DNA of 64,000 nucleotides, from contig BCHS01000012.1 in the NCBI GenBank assembly GCA_039545275.1, forward strand, positions 558,001 through 622,000, given 5' to 3'. Position numbers and translations under genes: made by a program. This stretch comes from Pseudomicrostroma phylloplanum (taxonomy: Eukaryota; Basidiomycota; Exobasidiomycetes; Microstromatales). The notes under the pieces were generated by a model. It saw nothing but the letters and a program-made list of their open reading frames with translations, did no database searches and was not told the DNA's origin. Shown here piece after piece: positions 49,581-61,220 of this stretch; positions within the stretch are counted from its first letter, which is position 1, and each line of letters opens with the position of its first letter.

Positions 49581-52500
49581 ATGTCGGCGCCATCGTCCAT
49601 TCGGTCCTCTCCCGAGGCGGCGCCTACCATTGCAGGGCCATCGCGCCTGGCAATGGCTGCTCCTACCACATCTTCTTCACCACTCAAGCGGCTGCCCACC
49701 TCTGTACAGTCCTCCCCTTCCAAGAAGTCTCGCAACGATGACAAGAATGAACTCGAGCGCAAGGTGAATGGCGCACGGACTGCCAGCTTCAGCTCGCCCG
49801 TCAGGAATGGCAGCAAGAAGGCCAGACTTGAAGGAGAGCCTGTCCGAGGAGGAGGAGGAGGATCGGGCAAAGGCGGAGGATTTGTCAATGCTCCTAGTAA
49901 TGGATCAGCCGGTCATGGCCTCACTATGGCCGTGGATGAGAGCATCATGAAAGTCAGGCGCAGCTTGCCTGTGTGGTCGGCTAGGGATGCCATTGTAGAC
50001 CGGATACGGCAAGAGGAGACGGTCATTCTCATGGCGGATACTGGTAGTGGAAAGAGTACCCGTGAGTAGACCCTCGAGGCACAGACGTGACGTGGTGATG
50101 TCCATGGCTGAAATTTCGATGATCCTGGGCCTCATCGCTTCCGCTGGATAGAAATACCTCAGTTCCTGCACGAAGCGGGCTTCACCTCTGCATCCCACAG
50201 TACCGAGCGCCTACGGATGATCGGCATCACCCAGCCTCGTCGAATGGCCGCCCTCTCCCTGGCCAAGCGAGTAGCACAAGAGCTCGGCACCTCTGATCCG
50301 GGCGAAGACGATGGGGCATCCCGCTCCAAATCACTTGTGGGATTTGCGATCCGATTCCAGGACCGCACTACCAAACATACCAGGATCAAGTTCATGACGG
50401 ATGGTTGGCTGCTACGAGAGTTCGTCAAGGCGTCTGCGAGCTTGATCAAGGCGGGCACTACGCTCGATCAGATCAGTGACCCAAGTCATGAGTCGCTCTT
50501 GCCACAGTACTCTGTGTTGATCATCGATGAAGCGCACGAGAGGACTGTCCGGTCTGATCTGCTCCTGGGCCTAGCCAAGAGGATCCAGAGAAGAAGGCGA
50601 GAGCTAAGAAGGGACTGGGAGCAACGTCGGAAAGAAGTGCAGCTACGGGACGGAGAGCCCGAGCCTGAGCTTCTGAGGATGGTCATTATGAGTGCCACGA
50701 TCGACGCTGAGCTTTTCAGCAACTTCTTTGCTACGGAGAGCGACTCGAAAACCGAGTCTACACACGCCGCTGCCCTTGCGCAGGATCCGAATGGAGTGCT
50801 GATACCAGCGCCTGTACTGTACGTTAAAGGAAGAACTCACCCAGTCACACTCCAGCACCTACGACAGCCGGTAGAGGATTGGGTCGATGCAGCGAAGCGG
50901 CAAGTCCTCCAGCTGCACGTCTCGAAAGCCTGTGGGTCCAGCAACGGCACTGCTGGTGACATCCTCATCTTCGGCACGGGAGCGGAGGAGATCGAGTCTC
51001 TTGCTGCTGGTCTGCGTCAGCTCAGCGAGCACTTGCCGACTTGGGCTAGCGATCAAGAGAAAGTGACGGGCAGGCCGCACTCGCTTGCAAAGCTGCTAGT
51101 GGTACCTCTTTATGCCGCGCTAGGGAGCAAGGCGGTGGCTCAAGTGTACAAACCTACTCCGCCTGGCTACAGAAAGGTAGTGGTAGCGACTAATATCGCC
51201 GAGACTTCCGTCACCATCCCCGGTATTCGCTACGTGATCGACTGTGGTCTGGCCAAGGAGCGAATGCACATCTCCGAGATCGGCCGCACGAACGGCTCTG
51301 CCCCTCAAGCGACTTCCTCGAGCGCCTCTGGTGGGTCTTCAGCGGGCATAGAGACACTCACTACCCGGGCCATCTCCAAGTCGGCAGCTATGCAGCGAGC
51401 GGGACGAGCAGGACGAGAAGCGCCCGGAGAGTGCTACCGGCTCTACCCCGCTTCGGCATTCGAGGCCATGGAGCCCACTACTCTGCCGGAGATCCACCGC
51501 TCCAACCTCGGCTCGGTGGCACTGGACTGCTTCTCAGCCGGCGTGGACCCGAGAGACGTAGAGTGGGTGGAAGCGCCGCGCGAGGGAAAGCTAAGGGACG
51601 CTGTCCTCGGTCTAGCCAGTATGGGCGCTCTCGAACCCGTCGAAGATGGACAAGGCGAGAGGAGACTAGCCCTCACTGCTCTTGGCAGAAAGATGTCTCT
51701 CCTCCCACTCGCGCCACAGTTCTCCCTCTTGCTCCTCACCGCCGCGGAGCATTACTCGGAGAAGACGGTGCGACAGGCACGCGACCTCGTCGCTATTCTC
51801 TCGTCGGAGCGCAACGTCTTCGTCGACGCGACTATGTATGCCTCTGGCGACTCTGCCAAGGAGAGAAAGGGGAGTGCAAACGGCGCTGGAAAGGGGGAGG
51901 CGGATAAGATGCGCGAGGAGATGGAGCTGCTGGACTTGAAGAGGGCAGAGGCGGATAAGGCCAAGAGGGTCTTCCGCCATCGCAGTGGTGATCACATCAC
52001 CATGCTTCGCGCATTCTACAAGTACCTCAAGGTCAAGGCGGAATACTATGCCGAGGCCCAGGTCGGCGAAGCTGGTGCTTTGAGCAATGGTAATGGAAAG
52101 ACGCACACGAGAAGAAATGGAGCGCAAGGATCTCCTGAGGGCAGACTCAAGCAGTGGTGCACAAAGCACTATATCAACCTGCGCAGCATGAAGGAAGTCG
52201 AAGATGTGCGCGACCAGCTCGTGGGGATTTGTCAGCGCGCTGGGATTCGAGTGCAGGAAGCCCAAGAGGGGGCCGAGGACTCTGCAGCGCTCAACGGCTC
52301 GGCTGCTGCCGCTGCGCAAGGGTCGAGGAAGAAGAGGACCCTCTCTAGTCTGCAGACATCCGACGCTGCCTCTGACTCTGACCCGGAGCAGGCAGACGAC
52401 GACGACGGTGATGCTCCCCTCCTCGTCACTCGTGGTCCACGCACCAATGGAGGTGGTGACGAGGAGGAGGACGAGGAAGAGGATGAGGACTACGAGTCCC

Positions 52501-52953
52501 TCCTGCGCTGTCTGGTCCAGGGTCGCTCGGACAGCAATGTTGCGGCGCGGATGGACGAGGGGGAACATAAGGGCCATTTTAGACGGATACTGGGAAATGA
52601 GGTGAGTGAGCGGGCGAAGAGGAGAGCAGGGCGGTGGTCTTGGAGCTTGGGCGTTGAGCCGTCGAGAGTGGGAGCCAAGGCGCTGGATCTGACACTCCCC
52701 TTCTCCTTCCCTCCTACTTCTTCCCATGCGTCCACGGTAGATCTTCCGCCTACACCCAACAAGTGCCCTCTCCCCCCGGAACCTTCAAGCATCATCCTCC
52801 GGCGGCGGCAACGGCGCTGGTAGCACTGGTGGTGGGAGGGCCAGCGCACCAAAGTATATCCTCTTCGAGGAACTGCAGTACACTGCCTCCCTCTATGGAC
52901 GGTGCGTCAGCGAGGTGCAGTTGGAGTGGTTGAGCGCTGCCAAGGGGGATTGA
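49581..52953 (+). CDS. DHR2: DEAH-box RNA helicase, DHR2/DHX33-like
   Basis: Exons 49581-50061, 50152-52601 and 52741-52953 encode about 1,047 residues. The first intron cuts just after motif I (ADTGSGKST-QIPQFL). Motif Ia is TQPRRMAA, motif II DEAH, motif III SAT, motif V TNIAETSVTIPG and motif VI QRAGRAGREAPG. The HA2 and OB-fold region ends in IFRLHPTSAL, PKYILFEELQYTASLY and VSEVQLEWL, which appears only when the 139-nt third-exon splice is made; the unspliced frame stops at 52823 with an unrelated tail. The order and length fit the DHR2/DHX33 group, which acts in nucleolar pre-rRNA processing. A related DHX group cannot be excluded. The acidic insert near residues 890-930 is low complexity. 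Confidence 0.9.
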
Positions 52954-53103
52954 GTGGGGGAGAGGGGGCATGCAGAGGAGATGTGTAGGTGTCATCAAGA
53001 GGCAATAAACAAAAACGCAAGCGCCATCCATTTGACTTTGCAGGGATATCGATATGAACAGGGTATAAAAAAAGATCGACACATTTACCACCACCACCTC
53101 CCT

Positions 53104-55338
53104 CTACTCCTCCTCTGTTCGGCCCCTCTTCCCCCTCGGTAACGGCAACCCCTCCAACTCCCCCTCGTCGTACAGCCCCCTCACCTCCCCCTGGCTCATC
53201 TCCACGCCGTGTGCTCCACGGAGGTGCCGAGCGACATCGTAGAGGCGCGCGAAGTGGAAGGGGCAGGTGTCCATTTCCGTTGAGGGTGATGTTGATGTTG
53301 AGGGGACGGAGGTTGAGGGAGGTGCAGGGGCTACGGGAGAATTTGGGGACGAGGGGAGACGTGACCAGGGACAGGGCAGGGCGCGCGGTCTCTTACGACG
53401 AGGATGCTTTTGCGGTTGCGAGGCAGGAGAGGGGGCGAGAGAGGTAGAAGTAGCGCCAGCGGTACCGATAGCGGTAGCGGCATACCCGCGCCCGGTAAGG
53501 AGATCGACGATGCTCGCGGCTCCGTCCTCACCCTGGTCCTGCTCGCCCTCGGCATCGCTGGCCGGGAAGACTTCTCCGCGCTTCCTCTTCGCTCTGCGTG
53601 AGATCACGCTCGAACGGGCAATAGGGTGTCTCGCGAGGGCAGAAGTGTTCTCGCGATACTCCTCAGGTAGTGCGCCTCCCCCCTGGCGGAAGACGTCGTC
53701 TTCTTCGTCTTCGTCTAGCTCGCTTCCCAAGGCTGGTTCAGCTTCCTCTCCCTCTTCTTCACCGTCCGCCTCTTCGCCGCCTGCGTCCCCAGCTCGCTGC
53801 CGCTGCTCAGCAAGCAGCACAGCGCACTTGAGTTCATGTCTTCTCAGGAGGTGCTTATGTCCATAAGCCTTCCCGCAGCGACATTTGAAGGGTCGATCTT
53901 TCAGGTGGGCGACACGGATGTGTGTCTGCAGGGAGTGGGAGGACTTGAAGGATTTAGTGCAGGGTGCAGTGGGCGGTGTGGGCGCTGAGGTGGCGAGAGT
54001 GGCAGTGGAAGTGGAAGTCGTGGTGGGGCCGTTGATGTTGCCGTTGGTACCTCCGGTCTCGGGACGCCAGGTGCAGTGGAAGACGCGCAGGGATTTGGAG
54101 CCCTTTGACTCCTCTTCCTCATCGCTCGATGCCTCACACCACTCCTGCCCCTGCCCCTGACCCAACTGCTTCAGCTCTACATCCCTCTGTCTCTCTTTCT
54201 CCTTCTGTCCCTCCTCATGCTCCCTCTCCTCATGCCGCCTCAAATGCATCTTGAGGTTCTCCCGATTCTTGAAGACCTTTCCGTTGCAAGCCTCGTAGTG
54301 GCAGGCTGGGGGGTGCACTTCCCGCATATGGGCTTGCAGGGCGGACCAGGTTGGGAAAGTGAGGAGGGACGGAGCATTCTCACTAGATGAAGGAGCTTCC
54401 GAAGAGGTTGGATGTGTGAGAGCGCAGGTGTACCGATCCTGAGCGTGCGTCTTGAAGTGTGACTTGCGCTTCGAATTGGTTGGGAAGCGCTTGATGCACT
54501 CCGGGAAGGAGCAAGGAAAGGGGAGCTTGTTCCGCAGAGCAGCTGGCGTACCTGCCCTTGCTTCGTCTCCTTGCGCTATCTCGGCATCTGCATCTGCAGC
54601 ATCTTCCCCATCGGCATGATCGGTATGTGCCTCCCAGACATGTCTGCGCAATCTCTTCCTCTTGCTAAAGGCCTGTGTGCAACCGGGCTCTGTGCACTCG
54701 TACTGTCCAGACCTCCTACCATCCTCTCCATCGCCATCACCTTCTTCCCGCTCTGCATCCGTGGCACCAGCATCGTGTACACCCTCTACATGGCGCAGCA
54801 GATGCTGTCTAGTCCAGAACCTTCTCCCACAAGCCTGCCCGCTCTCGATTGCATGAGTGCATACGAACTTCTTCTCCTGCTCTTGCTGGAGAACGTCAAG
54901 GTGCGACTTGCGCTCGTGATCGAGAAGCTTGGACTTGGTGCGATAAGCGGCATCGCATCCTCGGTGAGAGCAGGCGTGGGGGCGCGAGTCGGAGTGGATG
55001 AGGAGGTGGGCTTGTAGCTTTGCAGGGCGGGAGAAGCTCTTGGCGCAGTGTGAGCAGGTATGTGATGGTCGTGAGGGCTCTGCAGTAGAATGAGCAGAGG
55101 CTGAGCCGGCATCAAAGGGAGGTTGGTCTAACGTAGATGCGGATGAGGAAGGGAGAGAGGATGAAGACGGCGGTGATGGTGCGGCACCCAAGGATGAGGC
55201 TCGGCTGTGCGGTGACTGCTGGTGAGCAGGCCCACGTTGATAGGGCGGTATCGAGCCCGAGCAAGCCTGTGGGGAGATGTTACTCCGCATCTCTGCCACT
55301 GATCGCCGCAGACAGGACGCCGGTGCGGCCATTGCCAT
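53104..55338 (-). CDS. TFC2: RNA polymerase III transcription factor TFIIIA
   Basis: A single 744-codon exon. It has a run of about nine C2H2 fingers: HTCSHCAKSFSRPAKLQAH, HACSHRGCDAAYRTKSKL, a finger with TRQHLLRH, YECTEPGCTQAFSKRKRL, FPCSFPECIKRFPTNSKR, a finger in YTCALTHPT with a long insert, CHYEACNGKVFKNRENL, a split finger, and FKCRCGKAYGHKHLLRRH. A last pair (DTCPFHF..HLRGAHG) ends the protein. TFIIIA binds the internal control region of 5S rRNA genes, and 5S RNA itself, to recruit TFIIIC and TFIIIB. Acidic and low-complexity inserts make it longer than animal TFIIIA, as in other fungi. No 5S gene is seen in the window. Confidence 0.85.
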   Translation of the reverse strand: MAMAAPASCLRRSVAEMRSNISPQACSGSIPPYQRGPAHQQSPHSRASSLGAAPSPPSSSSLPSSSASTLDQPPFDAGSASAHSTAEPSRPSHTCSHCAKSFSRPAKLQAHLLIHSDSRPHACSHRGCDAAYRTKSKLLDHERKSHLDVLQQEQEKKFVCTHAIESGQACGRRFWTRQHLLRHVEGVHDAGATDAEREEGDGDGEDGRRSGQYECTEPGCTQAFSKRKRLRRHVWEAHTDHADGEDAADADAEIAQGDEARAGTPAALRNKLPFPCSFPECIKRFPTNSKRKSHFKTHAQDRYTCALTHPTSSEAPSSSENAPSLLTFPTWSALQAHMREVHPPACHYEACNGKVFKNRENLKMHLRRHEEREHEEGQKEKERQRDVELKQLGQGQGQEWCEASSDEEEESKGSKSLRVFHCTWRPETGGTNGNINGPTTTSTSTATLATSAPTPPTAPCTKSFKSSHSLQTHIRVAHLKDRPFKCRCGKAYGHKHLLRRHELKCAVLLAEQRQRAGDAGGEEADGEEEGEEAEPALGSELDEDEEDDVFRQGGGALPEEYRENTSALARHPIARSSVISRRAKRKRGEVFPASDAEGEQDQGEDGAASIVDLLTGRGYAATAIGTAGATSTSLAPSPASQPQKHPRRKRPRALPCPWSRLPSSPNSPVAPAPPSTSVPSTSTSPSTEMDTCPFHFARLYDVARHLRGAHGVEMSQGEVRGLYDEGELEGLPLPRGKRGRTEEE

Positions 55339-55663
55339 GCGGTATGTATGATGCCTCCTACTATGGTTGGATGCAGTGGTAGGCGCTCAACTCCCAGAAT
55401 TTCTCCCTTTCCGTCGAGTGAGTGTGTGAGAATGTGTGTGTTATCGGGGTTTGAAAGTGGAAGTGTGCGGAGATTCAGTTCCTGGCAGCAACGACGACTT
55501 CGCGCGCAACCACGGCCATGACGTCGCATGGCGCAGGGGCCAAGCTTCCACACACACACACACTCATTCACACCTTCCTCGTTTATTCACTTGTTCGTAC
55601 CACACCTTGCTTCCCTTTGTCTGCGATACCCTGCTGCTGCGGCGTCTTGCATTCAACTCACAA
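55339..55663. promoter_or_regulatory. Divergent promoter of TFIIIA and the anchored repeat protein, with a CA tract
   Basis: A 325-bp gap between divergent start codons. A CACACACACACACA tract lies at about 55551-55564. The open frame upstream of 55664 is read as 5' UTR because the family-like start is MSKKAAGN. Confidence 0.45.
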
Positions 55664-58600
55664 ATGTCCAAGAAAGCTGCGGGCAATGGCGCAGCCCCAC
55701 AGCCAGTGCCCCTGGGCGTCGCACCCGCACTAGGCGGCAACGACGGCGGCAACGCGCCCATTCCCATCATCAAGTTCGACGATGATAAAGATGGACAGCG
55801 AGACCGCAAGCTGGCAACACGAAAGGAAATCAACAAAAGGGGAGGAGGTAGTGCTCGCACATCCAAAAAGGCAAAGGCGGGCTTCTTTGCCCTCCTCACC
55901 TCCCTCGTCTTCCAGGCCGGAGTGGCTTACCTCCTCGTAGGAGCCTTTTGGTCTTGCCCGGCCACCTGGGGACACACAGACTACGACCTCAATGACAGCA
56001 GAGCGACCTGCAGGACTCTAGCTCAGGCCAAGTCTCAAATTGCACCCGTAGTCACCCCGTACTATCACGCAGCGCAGGCAAAGGTGGAACCCTACACTAA
56101 GCCTTACGTCGATGCCGCCTCTCCTTACTACCGGACAGCACACAAAGCCGCACTGCCTTACTACAAGACTGCCAACAAGCTGAGTAGAAAGTACTACAAG
56201 ACGACCAACCAGCTGGGCCGAAAGTACTACAATCGCAACATCGAGCCACTGCGAAAGCGCGCCATCAAGCGCAGCCAGGCCTTTGCCGACCCACACCTAA
56301 AGGTCGCGCAACAGCACTACAGCAAGCATGTAGAGCCCCACGTTGTCGCCGCTCGCAAGGCTGCTAAGCCCTACCAGGACCTCTACCGCCGGGATGTCGC
56401 TCCAGTACTCAATGATGCCTACCTCCAGTCCCTCGCTGCGGGCACTGGCGCCTACAAAGCCTACAACAAGCACGCCCATCCACTTGTCCTCTCCTCTGCC
56501 AAGCAGGGACACTCTTTCTACGTCAACCACTTTGACCCGGCCGTGAGAAGGACCTATGCGCTCTACATTCGACCACAGGCGGACAAGGCCCTGCAGAAGA
56601 TCTTTGACTGGAAGGCCCATGCGATGAGCAGTGAGGCAATCAAGGATGCCAAGCGATGGGCAAAGTTGGCAAAGAAGGAGGCCAAGGCGGTCGAGGACGA
56701 GAAGGTCGCGGAAGCAGTGAGTGAGCCGTGGGAAATGACAGTGTAGATCAGTGCGCCGACTGATCATCGTGACTCCCCTCTTCTGCAGAAGGCTTCAGCC
56801 GCGCATGCTATGAATGATCCCAGTGTCCTTGACCGCATCAACATCGCAAAGGACCAAGTCACCGGCGGCCCTCTAGCGGCAGCCGACCCAGTAGCCTCGG
56901 CCGTCTCAGATGCCGAGGAAGCAGCCGAGCTCAGCAGCACACAGGAGCAGCTCGAAGCATGGGAGAAGGGTCTCGCCGCACTCATTGACGAGGAACACAA
57001 GCTCGTACAGACCAGGTTCGACGAAATCCACGCCAGATTCGCAGAGACGGTCCCTGAGAAGTTCGACGTGCTCACCGAAGACGTCGAGATGGAAGTGGAT
57101 GGCGTCTTTGCCCAGCTGGCCAAGTCCTTCCAGAAGCTTGCCAAGCAAGAGGAAGGGTCAGAGAGGTCCGAGGCAGGCAAGACCCTCGTCGAGAAGCAGC
57201 ACGGCAAGCTCTCGCGCTCTAGGGAGAGGGCCGTCAGGTCCCTCGGGGGCCTCTTCGGCGAGCTCGAAGCAGAGGAGAACGCAACGCAGCGCGCTTCTGT
57301 AGAAGAGGTGGAGCGCTTCATCGCCGAGGCCACCAAGGCCCACCGCTCCCTGATCAAGTCTGCCAAGTCTGACAAGACCCGCGAGCAGTTCTCCAGCTGG
57401 GACGAAGGCATCGTCTCCCGCGCCCAGACCTTCTCTCAAGAGCTCGACTCGCTCAAGACGGGCAACAAGAAGCTCACACGTGGCGTGGTGGGTGTGAGCG
57501 GCGGCAAGAAGGGCGACATCCAGCGCAGGATCGGCACTCTGCAGAGCTCTCTCGAGGGACTCTACGATACTGCCCTCGCCGAGCTGGGAGCCTTTGGAGC
57601 CAAGGAGCTCAGCGCACTCGGTGCTGCTGGCGCAGCCGCTAGCGTCCTCGAGTCCATTGTAGGCGGTACCAAGCAGTTGAGCGAGGATGCCCAGAACGTC
57701 ATCAAGGAGGCAGCCGGCTCCCTCGGTGGCAGCGGATCCGGCGCCGCCTCTCTCGTGAGCGCAAAGGCGAGCGAGGCATCTGCTTCCGCCAGCTCCCTCC
57801 TGAGGGAAGGAGCCAAGAGCGTAGGCGTCAGTGTCGACCCTGAGACACCAGGCGAGTATGTCGAGTCCGTGTACGAAGCCGCAAAGTCTGCTATTCCCGG
57901 ATCGGGCTCTGCTACGGGCCGCGCTTATGCCAGTGAAGCCTCTGCTTCTGCTAGCTCTCTGGTGCGAGAGGGTGCCAAGAGTGTGGGCATCAAGGTGAAC
58001 CCTGAGACGCCAGCAGAGTACGTCGAGTCGGCTTACGAGGCAGCCAAGTCCGCTATGCCCGATACTGCTTCTGCCAGCTCGCTCGCAAGCGAAGCCTCTG
58101 CGTCTGCTAGCTCGCTGCTGAGAGAGGGTGCCAGGAGTGTGGGCATCAAGGTGAAACCTGAGACGCCTGGAGAGTACATTGAGTCGATCTACGATGCCGT
58201 CACGTCCGGTGTCCCAGGTTCTGCCTCTGCAAGCTCGCTCGCAAGTGAAGCCTCTGCCTCTGCCAGCTCATTGCTCAGGGAGGGCGCCAAGAGCGTGGGC
58301 ATCAAGGTGAACCCCGAAACTCCAGGCGAGTACGTCGAGTCCGTCTACGACGCTGCCAGATCCGCCGTCGCAGGCACCCCCACTGCTTCAGGCAGTCCCA
58401 TCATTAGCAGCGCTTCTTCCATCGGCAGCGAGTACTACTCTCAAGCCAGCTCCATTGCCCGTGGAGCAGCGCAGCGTGCTGGAGTACAATTTGAGCCTGA
58501 GTCGAGCGGAGAGATGATCGAATCGATTGTGAGCGAGATCTACTCCTCTGGTTCAAGCATCGGTAGTGTCGCCTCGTCCGTCGCATCCAGCGCCACATCC

Positions 58601-59437
58601 AACGTCGCAGGAAAGGTCCCAGTAGACTTTGACACTAGCCAGGCCTCGAAGATCGCCTCGGCCGCCTCCGTAGGCATGTCATCCTCGGCCACCGCCCTCG
58701 GCTCAGCCGCCAGCTCCGTCGCTCGCTCTGCAGCGCAGGCGGCAGGTCTGCGCGTGCAGCCCGAGTCCCCAGGGGAGTACATCGAGTCGGTCGCTGGTCT
58801 TGCAACAGATGGCGCTGCCTCCCTTGCTGGAGAAGCCTCGTCTGTCCTGCACCAGGCTACGCGCAGCTTGGCCTCTGCGGTAGGAGTTGAGGCTACACCC
58901 GAGACGCCCGGGGAGTACGTAGAGAGCGTCCTCGAGGCGGCGCAGGGTGTCGGAAGCGATGTAGCCGGCGCGGCCGGGTCGGTCTACTCGCGTCGGGGGC
59001 GCGTAGTGTCGAGCGCCTCGTCCCTCGTTGGCGAAGCAGGCAGCTCAGCCTCCTCTCTTGCGGCGCAAGTAAGCAGCTCTGCTTCGTCCCTCGCTCCAGG
59101 TGCAGGAAGTAGTGCTTCTTCTCTGGCGTCGCAGGCATCAAAGAGCGCCTCCTCCCTCAGCTCAGACGCATCAAGCAGCGCCTCCTCCCTCTCACGGCGA
59201 GGTCGTGTCGTCCTCGGCTCCTCTAGCGCCGAGGGCGCAGTAGGCTCCGCAGCCTCCTCCGCTTCCTCCCTCCTCTCCTCTCTCGGCTCATCCGGCTCCG
59301 AGGTGGTGCACCACGCGACGCGCTCTGCCAGTTCGGCACTGGGCGCTTCCCCGAGCCCGGAGAGCGCGGAAGAGTATGTTGATGCGGCTGTTCAGGGTGT
59401 GAAGAGTGTAGTGGATAGGGTGAGGGAGGAGTTGTGA
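55664..59437 (+). CDS. Membrane-anchored amphipathic repeat protein with PETPGEY modules
   Basis: Exons 55664-56716 and 56789-59437 (72-nt intron) give about 1,233 residues. A membrane segment (GFFALLTSLVFQAGVAYLLV) is followed by many short units with PYY, PYV or KYY at about 11-residue spacing (VVTPYYHAAQAKVEPY, ASPYYRTAHKAALPYY). Fungal proteins with this front half are often auto-labelled transcription factor hoxa13; no homeodomain is present, so that label should not be used. Exon 2 encodes a coiled-coil region (residues 370-590), then eight modules of about 45-60 residues built on Ser/Ala runs, REGAKSVG-like helices and PETPGEYVES. The role is unknown. The anchor and amphipathic repeats suggest a structural job at a membrane. 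Confidence 0.7.
57765..58930 (+). repeat. Tandem coding repeats around PETPGEYVES
   Basis: Seven units lie here, centred on PETPGEY, PETPAEY, PETPGEY, PETPGEY, PESSGEM, PESPGEY and PETPGEY. An eighth, PESAEEY, lies near the end at about 59355. The first four are nearly identical (SEASASASSLLREGAKSVG). Confidence 0.9.
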
Positions 59438-59599
59438 GTTGGTGAGAGGGTGAAGGAGGGATTGGGGGAAAGAGAGAGAATAGTGTCGGATGGAGGGAAG
59501 GGGACCGCAAAAGAGTCGTGAACGATGCAACTGTATGAATGCAGGGGCTGGAGAACGAACTGGAGACCTACTCTAGTACTCTACCCTCGCTAATCGCAC

Positions 59600-59637
59600 G
59601 CAACGCTACGCAACGTAATGCAATGCAATGCAATGCA
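59600..59637. repeat. GCAAT/GCAACG pentamer repeat
   Basis: Imperfect ACGCAACGCTACGCAACG units pass into three perfect GCAAT units. Confidence 0.8.
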
Positions 59638-59681
59638 GCTTTGTCTCCGTATCCTGACTGATTCGTTGCTTGACCGCCTGG

Positions 59682-59705
59682 CTCGCTCGCTCGCTCGTTC
59701 GCTCC
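59682..59705. repeat. GCTC tetranucleotide microsatellite
   Basis: About five to six copies of GCTC/GTTC at the 3' side of the convergent pair. Confidence 0.8.
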
Positions 59706-59825
59706 TCTTGCAAAGTACAAGTATCGCTCATTCATTGTCCGAAAAGAAATGACAGGAAAGCTCCCTCTCCCGCTCCCGCTGACACTGACGGCCACAGATG
59801 ACCTCGAGGGGCGGACAGCTCTAGC

Positions 59826-61220
59826 TCAGGGCTGGTCAGCATCAAAGACGGTCTTGTTTCCCTTTTCCCCGCTCGTGGCAGTACTTGCAGTGGAAGCAGC
59901 GGTACTTGTGGTGGACATAGCTCCTGCGGGTACTTCATATGGCGCTTCTCCCGCCGACACTCCACCACCAACAGCACCACCACCACCACCATACGCCTGT
60001 TGTCCCTGTCCTTGCTGGGTCGAAGTCGCCGTATACCCCCCTTCAGCCGTAGGTATATAGCTTGCCTGCCCAACCCCACTCTCATCAACCGCCTCTGCTG
60101 CCTCAATGACCTCATAAAGTGCACTGGCTGCTTCTGGTGCGGGTACTTTTCCTGTGAGGAGGTCGAGAGCCGGGATGGGTTGACCGTAGAAGTGGGCATT
60201 GGCTTCTTTGCGCTCTACCAGGACGGTGCCTTCCAGGGAGAGACCGGCGAAGAGACCTGCGCCGAAAAGGAGGTGAAGGGAGAATAGGGTGATGAAGAGG
60301 TGGTCAGCTTGGACTCCCATCTTCAGCTCTGTGAAGCCATCTCGCCGTCTCTCCTCTCTCTCAACTCACCCTTTGACCTTGAATAGCTGAACATGGGCGC
60401 CGGATGGGCAATGGCGGCATTGATTGCTCCACCTGTCCCGATGGGACCTGCTGCTGCGCTGAGACTACCTCCGATTTGTAGGTTGCCGGCCATTGCAAAG
60501 GAGCGGACCGCGTCGGGTGAGTTCATGACGACGACGAATTCAGAGAGGTCGGCGCCGATCTGTGGGGAGAAGAGACGAGGCGGTTAATGATAAAGGGTGA
60601 CAATGAGTCGGTCTCGCTTTTAGTGGGACTGTCACTTTCGCTTGCACTACCCGTGCTCACCTGGAATCCCACCCCCACCCCACCCGTGGCGATACAGCTC
60701 GGCGCACTCCAGCTCCCATCGGCCAATCTCGCCACCACAACTCCACTCCCCACCTTCCCACTCCAAAGGAACCCCGCTTTAACCACACTGAATACCGCCA
60801 ATCCTTTAGCATTCTCCAATACCGCTTTAGGGATAGCGTTCAAGGCAGTATCGGGGTGTTCGGGGTCGGCGAGGAAGGATTGGAGAATGGTAGAGGCACG
60901 CTCGCATTCTTTTGGGAGGGAGAAGCCGGCTTTTGCTAGCTGGGCTTGCTCGGAGAGTTGGCGAGAGGTTTGTTGGGCAAAGGCGGTGGCCTGGAGGGGT
61001 GGTGAGGGGGTGGGAGAGCGTAGTGGTGAGCAGTTGCTCAGTATCAGTTTGCCAAGGGTCGATGAACCCCCTATATGCTATCAAAGGAGCATACAATCGA
61101 CATCTCTGCCATCACGATATCTCCTCGTTACTTCCATCCCCTCCCTCGTCGTGCAAGAATGCTCACCTGAATGCCAGCCTTGTTGGCGGCGGACTTGAAT
61201 CGCTCTAGGTAATTCTCCAT
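59826..61220 (-). CDS. YSC84: YSC84-type SYLF-domain lipid-binding protein, without SH3
   Basis: Four exons: 61220-61167, 60990-60661, 60559-60370 and 60256-59826, about 334 residues. The SYLF domain is complete: ENYLERFKSAANKAG, ECERASTILQSFL, IPKAVLENAKGLAVFSVVKA, GSWSAPSCIATGGVGVGFQ, IGADLSEFVVVMN and SYSRSKGLFAGLSLEGTVL. Yeast Ysc84/Lsb3 bind phosphoinositides and F-actin at endocytic patches, with SYLF followed by SH3. Here the domain is followed by about 85 Gly/Thr/Ser/Ala-rich residues ending in KTVFDADQP and a stop. No SH3 is present in the downstream 380 bp. All four exon joins restore family blocks. Confidence 0.9.

Larger units (their letters stand above)
59438..59825. other. Convergent intergenic with short tandem repeats
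   Basis: This 388-bp gap holds a GCAAT-type run (about 59600-59637) and a GCTC run (about 59682-59705). A CT/CG-rich pentamer and tetramer pattern is all that is seen; no gene is supported. An SH3 domain that might extend the YSC84-type protein was sought here and not found. Confidence 0.5.

Noticed and set aside
52602..52823. Unspliced C terminus of the DHR2-like helicase
   Set aside because: It lacks the IFRLHPTSAL and PKYILFEEL blocks that appear after splicing.
55436..55663. Longer N terminus of the anchored repeat protein
   Set aside because: The extra residues come from the CA tract and promoter; the family-like start is at 55664.
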